Positions 16,015 through 24,630 of a stretch of 64,000 nt of DNA are shown piece by piece. Where the stretch lies: the NCBI GenBank assembly GCA_041390105.1, contig JAWKQO010000003.1, forward strand, positions 186,001 through 250,000. The letters run 5' to 3'. The position numbers were made by a program, and so were the translations under genes. Within the stretch, counting starts at the first letter, position 1. Every line of letters begins with the position of its first letter. The notes under the pieces were generated by a model. The model was not told the origin of the DNA. It ran no database searches and worked only from the letters and a program-made list of their open reading frames with translations. The stretch comes from Gemmatimonadota bacterium. Its GTDB lineage: Bacteria > Gemmatimonadota > Gemmatimonadetes > Longimicrobiales > Gaopeijiaceae.

Positions 16015-18747
16015 ATGTCACGCCCGCTCCAGTCCGCCCTCCCGACCGCCTTGGCTCTGCTCTCCCTGCTCGCCCCCGGAGCCGCAGCCCAGATCCCCTC
16101 GCCCGAGTCGGTGCTGGGGCACCGCGTCGGAGAGGACTTCTTCCTGGCCACCTTCGAGGAGTCGCTGGCGTACTTCCAGCGCCTGGACGCCGCCAGCGAC
16201 CGCCTGGAGCTCCGGCAGGTGGGCGTCAGCTCGTTCGGCCGCCCGACCTACGTGGCCCTCATCTCGAGCGCGGCCAACCTGCAGGCGCTGGAGCGTCACC
16301 TGGAGACGGCCCGACGGCTGGCCCACCCGGAGGGGCTGAGCGACGAGGAGGCCCGCCGACTGTCCCGTGACGGCAAGACCGTGGTCTGGATCGACGGCGG
16401 CCTCCATGCCACCGAGGTCGCGCACGCGCAGCATACCATGCAGCTCGCCTACGATCTCGTGACCGGCGATGACGATCCCGAGATCGCCAACATCCTCGAG
16501 AACGTCATCCTGATCCTCTGGCCCTCCATCAATCCGGACGGGCAGACGATGGTGGCGGAGTGGTATCGCTCCAACCTGGGCACCTCGTACGAGGTGGCTC
16601 CCACGCCGTTCCTCTACCAGAAGTACATCGGGCACGACAACAACCGGGACGGCTACATGATCAACCAGATCGAGTCCCGCACCGTCACCCGGGTGGCCCG
16701 TGAGTTCGAGCCGCAGGTGTTGTACAACCACCATCAGAGCTCGCCCTTCCCCACCCGCATCTGGATCCCGCCCTTCGCGGAACCGGTCAGCCCCTATGTG
16801 CACCCCCTGATGTGGCGCACCGTGAACCTGATCGGCATGTCGATGGCGACCGCGTTGGAGGAGCGCGGACAGAAGGGCGCCACCCACATGGGCACCGGGT
16901 TCGACAACTGGTACCCGGGATTCATGGACCACGCCAACAACTTCCACAACGTGGTCTCGCTGCTCACCGAGACGGCCCTCTACCGCTACGCCACTCCGCA
17001 CTTCTACACGATCGACGACTTCCCGGCCCGCACCCGGGACCTCCGGCCTCAGTCGCTCTACTCCAGCCCCTGGGAGGGTGGCTGGTGGCACCTGCGGGAC
17101 GCGGTCGACTACATGCTGACGGCCTCGATCTCGGTGCTGGACGTGGCCGCCAAGTACCGGTCCGACATCCTCTACAACCGGTACCAGGCGGGGCGGGATG
17201 TGCGGGCCCAGTACGCAGCCACCCCGCCCTACGCGTATTTCATCCCCCAGGACCAGGACGACCCGGTGGCCGCCGTGGAGCTGCTGCGTCGGCTGGCGTT
17301 CAACGGCATCGAGATCTCGCGGCTGTCGCGGGCAGCGACGGTGGACGGTGTCTCGCACGCGGCCGGGACCTGGGTGATCGCCATGGACCAGGAGTTCGGC
17401 AACTTCGTCCGCCAGCTCTTCGACGTGCAGGAGTATCCGGATCTGCGGGAGTATCCGGACGGCCCCCCCGACCAGCCCTACGACGTGTCGGGGTGGACGC
17501 TGCCCTATCAGATGGGAGTCCATGTGGTCGAGGCCGCTACGCCTCTCACCCCGGAGGTCCGCTCCGCCCTGGAGCCCGTCTCCGGTGAGGCCACGCCGTG
17601 GGACGCGGAGGTGGCGGACGCCGCCCCCTTCGATTCACCGACCGGAGTGGGGTTCGACTCCAACCCGGTCGCCGCGGGCATCCTGCCGCCCGACGGCCGC
17701 ATCACGGGTGGCGGCAACGCAGTGGCGATCGACGCTCGCCAGAACAACGCGTTTCGCCTGCTCAACCGGGCCTGGGCCAGCGGTGCCCAGGTGCGCTTCC
17801 AGGGCGGCACGGCGGGGGAGGAGGGCGCCCCCGGGCGGAGTGGTCGCTTCCTGGTGAGCGGGTTCTCCGGCGTGGAGGCGGCCGCCCGCGACCTGCACGT
17901 GCAGGCGACCCGGGCCGGCTCGGCGGGACCGGTGGTGCAGAAGCCCCGCATCGGGCTGTATCGACCCTGGGACGCCAGCATGGACGAGGGCTGGACGCGC
18001 TGGGTGCTGGAGCGCTTCGACTTCGACTTCCAGAGCGTCTACAACGCCGACATCCTGGCCGGTGAGCTGCGCGACCGCTACGACGTCTTGCTCTTCGCCG
18101 ACATGTCGGGAGACGACATCATGGAGGGCTTCGCGACCGGATCGGTGCCCGGCCGCTACGCGGGTGGTCTGGGAAGCGAAGGCGTGCGGGCCATCGACGC
18201 CTTCGTGCGGGCTGGTGGCACGCTGGTGACGCTCAACAACAGCGCCCTCTGGGCCATCGAACAGCTCCATCTTCCGGTGAAGAACGTGATTGCCGACGTA
18301 GCCCGCAACGAGTTCTTCATGAGCGGCTCCATCGTGGAGATGACGGTCGATCCCGCGCACCCGCTCATGTCAGGGATGTCCAATCCGGCAGCGGTGGTGG
18401 TGGGCAGGAGTCCCGTGTTCACGACCGAGGAGGGCTTCGAGGGCTCGGTGTTCGCCAAGTACCCCGAGGAGGGCTCACCCCTGCTGTCTGGCTACCTCCT
18501 CGGTGAGGAGCACCTGCAGGGGTTCGCGGCTGGAGTGGACGTGCGGCACGGCAGCGGACACGTGGTGCTGCTGGGGATGAAGCCGCAGTGGCGGGGCCAG
18601 CCCTTCGGCAACTTCCGCATCCTCTTCAACGCGGCCCTCTACACGCAGGCGGTGGCTGGCGAGACGCCGGACACCTCGGGATTCTGGACCGCGCCCGAGA
18701 TCATGGAGGACACGGCCACCGCAGAGAACGGGCGGAGTCGCCGGTAG
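16015..18747 (+). CDS. Secreted M14-family zinc carboxypeptidase with C-terminal GATase-like domain
   Basis: A 910-residue exported protein. The ATG at 16015 gives a signal peptide (LPTALALLSLLAPGAAAQ). The catalytic domain shows the zinc ligands His131-x-x-Glu134 (GLHATEVA) and the downstream His (YNHHQSS, 239 or 240). INPDGQ, and NNRDGY with the substrate-carboxylate Arg, are also present, and FLTETALYRY-like residues follow. About residue 640 onward (PRIGLYRPW ... DVLLFADM ... FVRAGGTLVTLNN) resembles the class I glutamine-amidotransferase-like domain fused to many such peptidases. It should trim residues from exported peptides. The gene is divergent from susC-susD, which would import the products. 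Confidence 0.88.
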   Translation: MSRPLQSALPTALALLSLLAPGAAAQIPSPESVLGHRVGEDFFLATFEESLAYFQRLDAASDRLELRQVGVSSFGRPTYVALISSAANLQALERHLETARRLAHPEGLSDEEARRLSRDGKTVVWIDGGLHATEVAHAQHTMQLAYDLVTGDDDPEIANILENVILILWPSINPDGQTMVAEWYRSNLGTSYEVAPTPFLYQKYIGHDNNRDGYMINQIESRTVTRVAREFEPQVLYNHHQSSPFPTRIWIPPFAEPVSPYVHPLMWRTVNLIGMSMATALEERGQKGATHMGTGFDNWYPGFMDHANNFHNVVSLLTETALYRYATPHFYTIDDFPARTRDLRPQSLYSSPWEGGWWHLRDAVDYMLTASISVLDVAAKYRSDILYNRYQAGRDVRAQYAATPPYAYFIPQDQDDPVAAVELLRRLAFNGIEISRLSRAATVDGVSHAAGTWVIAMDQEFGNFVRQLFDVQEYPDLREYPDGPPDQPYDVSGWTLPYQMGVHVVEAATPLTPEVRSALEPVSGEATPWDAEVADAAPFDSPTGVGFDSNPVAAGILPPDGRITGGGNAVAIDARQNNAFRLLNRAWASGAQVRFQGGTAGEEGAPGRSGRFLVSGFSGVEAAARDLHVQATRAGSAGPVVQKPRIGLYRPWDASMDEGWTRWVLERFDFDFQSVYNADILAGELRDRYDVLLFADMSGDDIMEGFATGSVPGRYAGGLGSEGVRAIDAFVRAGGTLVTLNNSALWAIEQLHLPVKNVIADVARNEFFMSGSIVEMTVDPAHPLMSGMSNPAAVVVGRSPVFTTEEGFEGSVFAKYPEEGSPLLSGYLLGEEHLQGFAAGVDVRHGSGHVVLLGMKPQWRGQPFGNFRILFNAALYTQAVAGETPDTSGFWTAPEIMEDTATAENGRSRR

Positions 18748-18864
18748 CGCCCGCCCGGCGACGCCAGGGCCACGGTCCGGGGGACGACGGATGGGCCGGC
18801 CGTCACGCGGCGCCGGGCCCGCGCGTTGTTCTGGCGTGGAGCACGTCCAACCCGAGTCCGCGCG

Positions 18865-19323
18865 ATGCGATTCATCCAGCTGCTGACCGCCGCTCTCCTG
18901 TTCTCCAGCGTACATGGATGCGGCAACGACGGGGTCCAACCCGACCGGTCGCGTATTCGTATCGAGGTCCAGGTCGGCGGAGGATTTGCCGGCGTGGCCT
19001 ATTCCTTCCGCTTCGAAGGCCAGACGGGCGAGATCCGAGGGCTCACCTGCGAGCGGTTCTGTCCCTTCGAAGCGGGTGAGGTGCTCGCCACGCTCAGCGG
19101 TGACGACCTCGACCAACTGATTCAGGACATCGTGGACAGCGGACTCCCCACGATGGGGACGCGCAACTTCGGATATGGCTGCTGCGATCAGTTCACCTTC
19201 CGGGTCCGCTATCAGGACGGCGTCCGTGACGCCGACGTCGAGGGGGACGACTTCACGCTTCCGCCGGCGCTGAACGCGCTGGTGAGTCGCCTCGTGGGCC
19301 TGGCGCACCCCAATCGGCAATAG
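18865..19323 (+). CDS. Small hypothetical lipoprotein
   Basis: A 152-residue protein; the ATG at 18865 gives a short signal peptide with a lipobox-like VHGC at the cleavage site. The mature domain contains Cys pairs (TCERFC and YGCCDQF) and the pattern of the small DUF6438-like beta domains (GDDLDQLIQDI, a YQDG strand, then LPPALNAL). I cannot assign a function. The ribosome site is weak. It stands alone, 117 bases after the M14 peptidase and convergent with the next gene. Confidence 0.65.
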   Translation: MRFIQLLTAALLFSSVHGCGNDGVQPDRSRIRIEVQVGGGFAGVAYSFRFEGQTGEIRGLTCERFCPFEAGEVLATLSGDDLDQLIQDIVDSGLPTMGTRNFGYGCCDQFTFRVRYQDGVRDADVEGDDFTLPPALNALVSRLVGLAHPNRQ

Positions 19324-19345
19324 GGCCGAACGCGTCGGATCCGGA

Positions 19346-19360
19346 CAACGGGCTCCGTTG
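19346..19360. terminator. Short hairpin between convergent genes
   Basis: Perfect 6-base arms CAACGG/CCGTTG with a 3-base loop lie in the 48-base gap between two converging genes. The stem is short and no T-run follows; listed as a possible bidirectional terminator only. Confidence 0.25.
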
Positions 19361-19371
19361 CGGTGCACGCC

Positions 19372-20793
19372 TCAGTCGCCCGGGACCAGCGGCGTCCACA
19401 GCGAGCGGGCCGTCCCCACGGCTTCCACCTCCCAGGCCAGCGCTGCGATCCGCTCGCGGACCATCCGCACATCGAGCGGCGTGACGGCATCCGGCGCATA
19501 GACCCAGCGCTGCTGCGGGGCATACAGGAGGATCGAACCGTGTGCGTCGGGCAGGTCGATCGGCTCCAGTCGCACGCGGCCGCCTTCGATCTCCAGCCAC
19601 CGTCCCTCGTCTACCACGGTGATGCCGCGCACGCGCTCGCCGGCATTCTCCAGCATGCGCTCGAGGAAGGGCCGGGCCGCCGCCGACGTGTAGACCGGCG
19701 TGCCCTCGCGAACCAGAGCGACCACACCGCCGTTCCCGGTTCGGGCCGCCGCCACCAAGGCTGCCTGTACCGAAGGGACTCCGTGCCCGGACAGCGCTTC
19801 CCGCGCGCGCGTCAGATTGAGGGGTGCCTGGCCTGCCTCGAGGAGCAGGGAGCCGCCTCCGACCTGAAGCGTGCCGGCAGGAAAGCCGAACGCGTGGATC
19901 CGGACGAGACCGGGCGTGGCCACGCTCACGGAGTCGATGGCGCGGTCGTGCATGGGACGGCGGGCCTCCAGGTAGGCCTGCCTGAGCGCGGTTGAAATCT
20001 CGAAGGAGTCGGCCGCGAACTCTGGGTTGAAGACCGCACGCTCGACCGTCATGCGCTTGTACGGGCGGCCGCTCCGCCGGATGTCCCACTGCGTGGGGAT
20101 GCTCAGCGCGCCGAACGTCTGCCAACCCGCGTACCAGATCTCGACCTCCATGTCGCCCCAGGGGACCAGGCCGAAGTCGTTGGGATGCCCCTTCTGGAAT
20201 CGCAGGAAGGCGGGAAGGCCGGTGCCCCCATGGAAACCGACGGCGACGGGCAGGCCCTGCAGCACCGTGGCGCCCACCACGTCGTAGCGCTCTCCCGCGA
20301 CCGTGGTATCGCTCCCCATGCGCAGATCCGCCGCCGCGAGGAGCGCCAGGATCAGGCGGTCGGGCGTGTAGAGGAAGAGCTCGTCCCGCTCGTCCACGTA
20401 CGCGACACTCTGGGGCTGGAAACCCGTTCCGAAATCGGTGATGGCGATACTGTCCCTGACGACGTTGACGATGTTGCGAGCGCCGAACTCCCGCGTGTTG
20501 CGCCAGGCGTCGAGCCCGTAGTCGCGCACATCGGTGTGTGGCTCCGCTGAGGGCCGATCGGCCGCCGGGGTCCCTCGAAACTCGGTGCGCTGCCACCACG
20601 TCATCATGTCGAGGCGAACCCGCTCCACCGCGCGCAGCTCGGCGGCTCCTCCCATGCGCGCGGCGGCCCGCTCCACGAGGGCACGTGCGTCCGCAGCCGC
20701 CACCTGCCCGTCGATCGGGTCCGGAACCAGCACCAAGCCCAACAGCAGGCCCCCAACCAGCGCACCGCCCACCCATCCCCTCGACCCGGTCAT
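19372..20793 (-). CDS. Exported metallo-beta-lactamase-fold protein lacking the HxHxDH motif
   Basis: A 473-residue exported protein. The ATG at 20793 follows GGGAGG and leads a hydrophobic signal (VGGALVGGLLLGLVLV). Residues about 30-275 look like a LolA/outer-membrane-lipoprotein-type beta domain. From about residue 280 the strand order is that of a metallo-beta-lactamase: LQVGGGSLLLEAG, then VQAALVAAARTGNGGVV, then VREGTPVYTSAAA, later DLPDAHGSILLYAP. The place where HxHxDHxGG is expected (about residues 345-355) reads AARTGNGG, so the zinc-binding histidines are gone, while the later DAHG is kept. It is probably a non-enzymatic relative. A LuxR-type regulator starts divergently about 100 bases away. 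Confidence 0.6.
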   Translation of the reverse strand: MTGSRGWVGGALVGGLLLGLVLVPDPIDGQVAAADARALVERAAARMGGAAELRAVERVRLDMMTWWQRTEFRGTPAADRPSAEPHTDVRDYGLDAWRNTREFGARNIVNVVRDSIAITDFGTGFQPQSVAYVDERDELFLYTPDRLILALLAAADLRMGSDTTVAGERYDVVGATVLQGLPVAVGFHGGTGLPAFLRFQKGHPNDFGLVPWGDMEVEIWYAGWQTFGALSIPTQWDIRRSGRPYKRMTVERAVFNPEFAADSFEISTALRQAYLEARRPMHDRAIDSVSVATPGLVRIHAFGFPAGTLQVGGGSLLLEAGQAPLNLTRAREALSGHGVPSVQAALVAAARTGNGGVVALVREGTPVYTSAAARPFLERMLENAGERVRGITVVDEGRWLEIEGGRVRLEPIDLPDAHGSILLYAPQQRWVYAPDAVTPLDVRMVRERIAALAWEVEAVGTARSLWTPLVPGD

Positions 20794-20893
20794 TCCGCCT
20801 CCCTTGGCACACGGTTCGTCTACCGGCGTAGCTTCGAAGCTGTGGGACGGCCGCCGACGCGTGGTATCGACCAAACGGACGAGGGGGGGACGA

Positions 20894-22438
20894 GTGGCGG
20901 AGACACGGGAAGGACGGATGCCTCCCTACCGGGTCGTGCTGGACCGGCTCGATCGAGGCGACCGTCCGGGAGCGCTCGCCGCCCTCGAGGCTCCCGGGAC
21001 GGACGACCCCACAGCGGGGGAGTCCGGCCCTCCTACCCGCATCCTGCAACTGCTCCGCGCGCTGCTGACGCAGGCCCCCATACGCATCTCAGCCGCGAAC
21101 GCGGAGCAGGAGCCTCCGCCGGGCCAGCACGAGGAGAGCCGGCTGCTCGTGACCCTCGAACGGGCTGGCAGCGCCACGCTCGCTCTGCGTGAAGGACGCG
21201 TAGAGGACTTGGTGACGGACGCAGCCGCTGCGGCGGACGCGAGCGTACCCTCACGTCCCTGGCTCACGCTCTATATCGGCAGCCTGCTCCAGGGCGCGTT
21301 CCGCTTCACCGGGGATCCCATGCTCCGGGACCGGGCGCTCGAGCAGCTTTCGCAGGTAGCGGACCGGATCGAGCACCCCCACCTGGCCATCAGCGCGCGC
21401 GCTCTGATGGGTACGGTCCATCTCATGGGCGGGAGCTACCACGCTGCCCTCGACGCCTGTGCCTCCGCCATTGCCCTGGCGGATGCGAGTGGTCTCGCCA
21501 GCGGCCCCGCGGTCGCGCTCGCCCATCAGTTTCGTGGCTATGTGCTCTTCGAGTGGAATCGCCTGCAGGAGGCGGAGGACGCGCTCGCTCGTGCCTGGGA
21601 GTTGGCGGGGCCCAACGGGCGCGGCGTGCGCAGCGGCGTCGCGCGCGTCCGCGCAGCCGTCGCTACCGCCCGCGCCGACGGGGCCGCGGCCGAGCGGTGG
21701 CTCGACGAGTTGGAGCGCATCGTAGCCGAGCCCATGACGCTACGGAACCGCGAGTGGCTGGCGGCCGTCCGCGTGCGCGCCCGCCTGGGCTCCGGCGATC
21801 TGGGCGCTTTGGCGGACTGGCTCAGAACCTACGACTACCGACCCGAAGAGCTGGCCCGCAGCGAGAGCCGCGCGCTGGCGGCCCGGCTTCACGAGCTCGA
21901 GCACCTGCTGGCCGTATTGGAGGGACTGGGCGACTGGGAGGCGCTCCTCGCCACGGCGCCCCATCTGCTGCGGGCCAGCGGATCGCTTCGCCACTGGTAC
22001 GCAGTGCGTGCCTTGAGCGCGGAGGCAGTGGCCTTGCACGCGCTCGGCCGCTACGGGGAGGCCGAGACTCGCTGGAGCGAGGCGCTCACGCGCGGTGCCC
22101 GCGGATCGTTCGTGCGGGTCTACCTGGAAGGGGATCCACGGCGCCTGGATCTGTTGCACGACGCCGCCCACGGCACCGGGGCCGCCGTCGCCCAGGCCCG
22201 TCGTGTGCACGCTGCGACCGACCCCGCTCCCGACCCGTCCGCACTGCCGCCGCTCAGCGAACGACAACGCCTGGTGCTGTCGAGCCTGGCACGAGGTTGC
22301 TCCAACAAGGCCATCGCTCGGGAGCTCGGTCTGTCTCTGAGCACGGTAAAGACCCACCTCCGTGCGCTCTTCGTGAAACTGGACGCCTCCTCACGCACGC
22401 AGGCGCTGGCCCATGCCCGCCGTCGCGGCTTGCTCTGA
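20894..22438 (+). CDS. LuxR-type transcriptional regulator with TPR-like sensor region
   Basis: A 514-residue regulator. The last about 62 residues are a LuxR/GerE DNA-binding domain: LSERQRLVLSSLARGCSNK, then AIARELGLSLSTVKTHLRAL. The preceding 440 residues are helical repeats rich in Ala and Leu (for example ALDACASAIALADASG), resembling the TPR arm of MalT-type activators, but the NTP-binding STAND domain is absent. The GTG at 20894 follows AGGGGGG; an ATG at 20918 with GGGAAGGA is an alternative start. It is divergent from the metallo-beta-lactamase-like gene and directly upstream of a DoxX-like gene, both possible targets. The signal is unknown. Confidence 0.82.
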   Translation: MAETREGRMPPYRVVLDRLDRGDRPGALAALEAPGTDDPTAGESGPPTRILQLLRALLTQAPIRISAANAEQEPPPGQHEESRLLVTLERAGSATLALREGRVEDLVTDAAAAADASVPSRPWLTLYIGSLLQGAFRFTGDPMLRDRALEQLSQVADRIEHPHLAISARALMGTVHLMGGSYHAALDACASAIALADASGLASGPAVALAHQFRGYVLFEWNRLQEAEDALARAWELAGPNGRGVRSGVARVRAAVATARADGAAAERWLDELERIVAEPMTLRNREWLAAVRVRARLGSGDLGALADWLRTYDYRPEELARSESRALAARLHELEHLLAVLEGLGDWEALLATAPHLLRASGSLRHWYAVRALSAEAVALHALGRYGEAETRWSEALTRGARGSFVRVYLEGDPRRLDLLHDAAHGTGAAVAQARRVHAATDPAPDPSALPPLSERQRLVLSSLARGCSNKAIARELGLSLSTVKTHLRALFVKLDASSRTQALAHARRRGLL

Positions 22439-22512
22439 CCGAAGCGGCCACCGAAACCTGCCCCCGTCGTCCCCCCGTATCTCAGAGAGGACCCCACCAC
22501 CGGAGCCGGACC

Positions 22513-23169
22513 ATGGAAGCGTTTCTCGACCGCCTGCACGCGCAGGCCCGTGCCAATCCGTTCTTCCAGCGCCTCGCGGTGGTCAGCCGCATCCTGCTCG
22601 CGGTCGGGTTCATTCCGCCCTCGATCACGAAGATCTTGGGTCACCGCTTCACCAGCCTGGGATTGGACACACCGGTCGGCTACTTCTTCGACGCGCTGCA
22701 CCGGACCGGGGCCTGGTGGCAGTTCATCGGGTGGAGCCAGTTCACGGCCGGTGTCCTGCTGCTGATCCCGGCCACGGCCACCGTGGGGGCGGTTCTCTTC
22801 TTTCCCATCATCCTCAACATCTTCGTGATCACTGTGGCGGTGGGCTTCACGGGCACACCGTTCGTGACCGGACCCATGCTGTTGGCGGCGTTCTTCCTGC
22901 TCTGCTGGGACTACGACCGCCTCAAGCCCATGGTGTGGCCCACGTCACGTCGCGACACACCGCCGCTGGTGCTCACGCGCGTCGAGATCGCTGGCTATCT
23001 GGTGGGAGGGGCGGCCGCGCTGGTGGTTCTGACGGCCATCCGAGGCCTGGTACCACGCGGTGTGGTACTCCCCGCCCTGGTCACGGGCGCGCTGGCGGCA
23101 CTGCTCGTGCTGGCGGGATGGATCCAAGCGGCGATGCGGCACACACCCGACCCCGGGAGCGTCCGGTAA
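22513..23169 (+). CDS. DoxX-like integral membrane protein
   Basis: A 218-residue protein with about five to six membrane helices (for example VVSRILLAVGFIPPSITKIL, FTAGVLLLIPATATVGAVLF and IILNIFVITVAVGF). The first helix with its SxxKIxG pattern, a helix-hairpin and a Trp-rich loop resemble the DoxX/DoxD family. The start ATG is 74 bases after the regulator stop. Role unknown; DoxX-like proteins are often linked to redox or oxidative-stress functions, but nothing here proves it. It is convergent with the next gene. Confidence 0.65.
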   Translation: MEAFLDRLHAQARANPFFQRLAVVSRILLAVGFIPPSITKILGHRFTSLGLDTPVGYFFDALHRTGAWWQFIGWSQFTAGVLLLIPATATVGAVLFFPIILNIFVITVAVGFTGTPFVTGPMLLAAFFLLCWDYDRLKPMVWPTSRRDTPPLVLTRVEIAGYLVGGAAALVVLTAIRGLVPRGVVLPALVTGALAALLVLAGWIQAAMRHTPDPGSVR

Positions 23170-23181
23170 GCGACCTGTTGC

Positions 23182-23203
23182 GCGCAGGGCCCCGCACCTG
23201 TGC
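23182..23203. terminator. Hairpin between convergent genes
   Basis: Arms GCGCAGG and CCTGTGC (one G-T pair) with an 8-base loop sit in the 43-base gap between the DoxX-like gene and the leftward serine hydrolase. No T-run; tentative. Confidence 0.3.
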
Positions 23204-23212
23204 AGAGCTCGC

Positions 23213-24334
23213 CTAGTAGCCCGGCCAGTGCTCCCGTTTTCCGATGACCGCGATCACCGCTTCCGTCAGCTCGTCCCCACGATCACTGTTGGTCAGAACC
23301 ACAAGGCCGTAGCCGAGGGTGGGATGCGCCAACATCCCTCCGCGGAAGCCGTCGTTGGCACCGGCGTGCCAGAGGTACGTCTGACCGTGGATGGATCGCA
23401 GGCCAACGCCCAGTCCATAGCGTTCTCTGACTTCGGCGATCAGCATCTCCGCGCTCTCGCGCGAAAGCACTCTGTTCGACTGCCCACGCAGAGAAAGCTG
23501 GAGCTCGATGAGAAAGCGCGCGTAGTCGGACGCCGTCGTCCACAGCGCCGCCGCCGCGCTTTCCGGGTAGATATGGTGGCCACCGGGCACGGCGCTGCCG
23601 TTCGCGTAGTAGCCCGATGCGGTCCTGTCCCGCCACGCCTCTGCCAGCGGTTGCTCATAGGTGCTCTCGGACATGCCGATGGGAGTGAGCACGCGTTCGC
23701 GTACGAACTCGGCGAAAGGCACGCCAGTGACGTCTCGCACCACCAGGTCGGCGATTTCGTACCCGCCTCCCGAGTAGCTGAACCGGGTTCCCGGCACCGA
23801 CTCCACCACCACCGGAGGAGAGTTCGCGGGTGGCTCACCGTTCAGGATCTGAACGAGGGAGGGGACCGCCTCACCGTAGCGGTACCCGCGGAATCCATGC
23901 ACGGTGGTGCCGGCCGTGTGACTGAGGAGCCGCCGCAGCGTGACTTTTTCAGCGGCCTGCAGGCCGTTGTCAGGAACCTGCCAGGACGTGAGGTAGTCGT
24001 TCACGTCCTGGTCCAGCGACAGCGCGCCTTCCTGGGCCAGGCGTACGATGCCCACTGCCGATACGGCCTTGGTCAGCGATGCCGCCTGAAAGAGCGTGTG
24101 CTCGGTGACGGGATCCCGGGTGGCGCCGCTCTTGACTCCGTGGGTCTCCGCGTAGTCCAGGCCGAAGTCCCGGATGACTGCGACGCTCACACCATTGATG
24201 CCGTAGAACTGCATCCAGGCCGCGATATCATCGCGATGCTCCGGGCCGGCCGGATCGCGGCACCCCTCCAGGCAAGCACCGCCTACGACGGCTACGAAGG
24301 CAACGACCGAACGAAGCGCTCCCACCCCGCACAT
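23213..24334 (-). CDS. Class C beta-lactamase-family serine hydrolase
   Basis: A 373-residue exported hydrolase of the beta-lactamase (AmpC/esterase/DD-peptidase) family. The ATG at 24334 is preceded by GGGGGTGGG and opens a signal peptide with possible lipobox ACLEGC. Motifs are Ser86-x-x-Lys89 (AASLTKAV), Tyr187-Ser-Gly (YSGGGYE) in place of YxN, and His323-Ala-Gly (HAGANDG) in place of KTG. That combination is typical of esterase or D-aminopeptidase-like members rather than antibiotic-resistance AmpC. RRLLSHTAG and NDYLTSW are family landmarks. It is monocistronic: about 300 bases of non-coding DNA lie upstream. Confidence 0.85.
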   Translation of the reverse strand: MCGVGALRSVVAFVAVVGGACLEGCRDPAGPEHRDDIAAWMQFYGINGVSVAVIRDFGLDYAETHGVKSGATRDPVTEHTLFQAASLTKAVSAVGIVRLAQEGALSLDQDVNDYLTSWQVPDNGLQAAEKVTLRRLLSHTAGTTVHGFRGYRYGEAVPSLVQILNGEPPANSPPVVVESVPGTRFSYSGGGYEIADLVVRDVTGVPFAEFVRERVLTPIGMSESTYEQPLAEAWRDRTASGYYANGSAVPGGHHIYPESAAAALWTTASDYARFLIELQLSLRGQSNRVLSRESAEMLIAEVRERYGLGVGLRSIHGQTYLWHAGANDGFRGGMLAHPTLGYGLVVLTNSDRGDELTEAVIAVIGKREHWPGY

Positions 24335-24630
24335 ACGACCCACCCCCGCTGTCCCGCACCGATCAGGTCCAGGGGATGACACACCTTCAGTCCTACCCCG
24401 CCTTCGACAGCCGGTTCGCGCATCAAGCTCTCCCGCAGGGAGTGCGCCCCGCCGCACCTAGCCTGGATAGACCCTGATCCAGCGAGGCAGCGTGGAACCG
24501 GCCCACCCCCCGAGCAACGCACCGCCGGCGGTCAATACCGCTCCCCACGGTCCCAGCCCTCGTGAGCAAAGGCCCGGCTCCGCCCCGAAGCCCCAAAGCC
24601 ACACGCCTCATCATCCAGCCCCTCGTACGC
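24335..24630 (-). promoter_or_regulatory. Upstream region of the class C serine hydrolase gene
   Basis: 296 bases without a convincing gene lie between the amidohydrolase stop and the serine-hydrolase start on the same strand. It should hold a promoter for the hydrolase. Open frames crossing it have no family resemblance. I see no clear repeat or terminator. Confidence 0.3.

Noticed and set aside
16018..17523. 501-codon frame antisense to the M14 peptidase
   Set aside because: Val/His/Arg-rich shadow composition; the sense strand carries intact zinc motifs.
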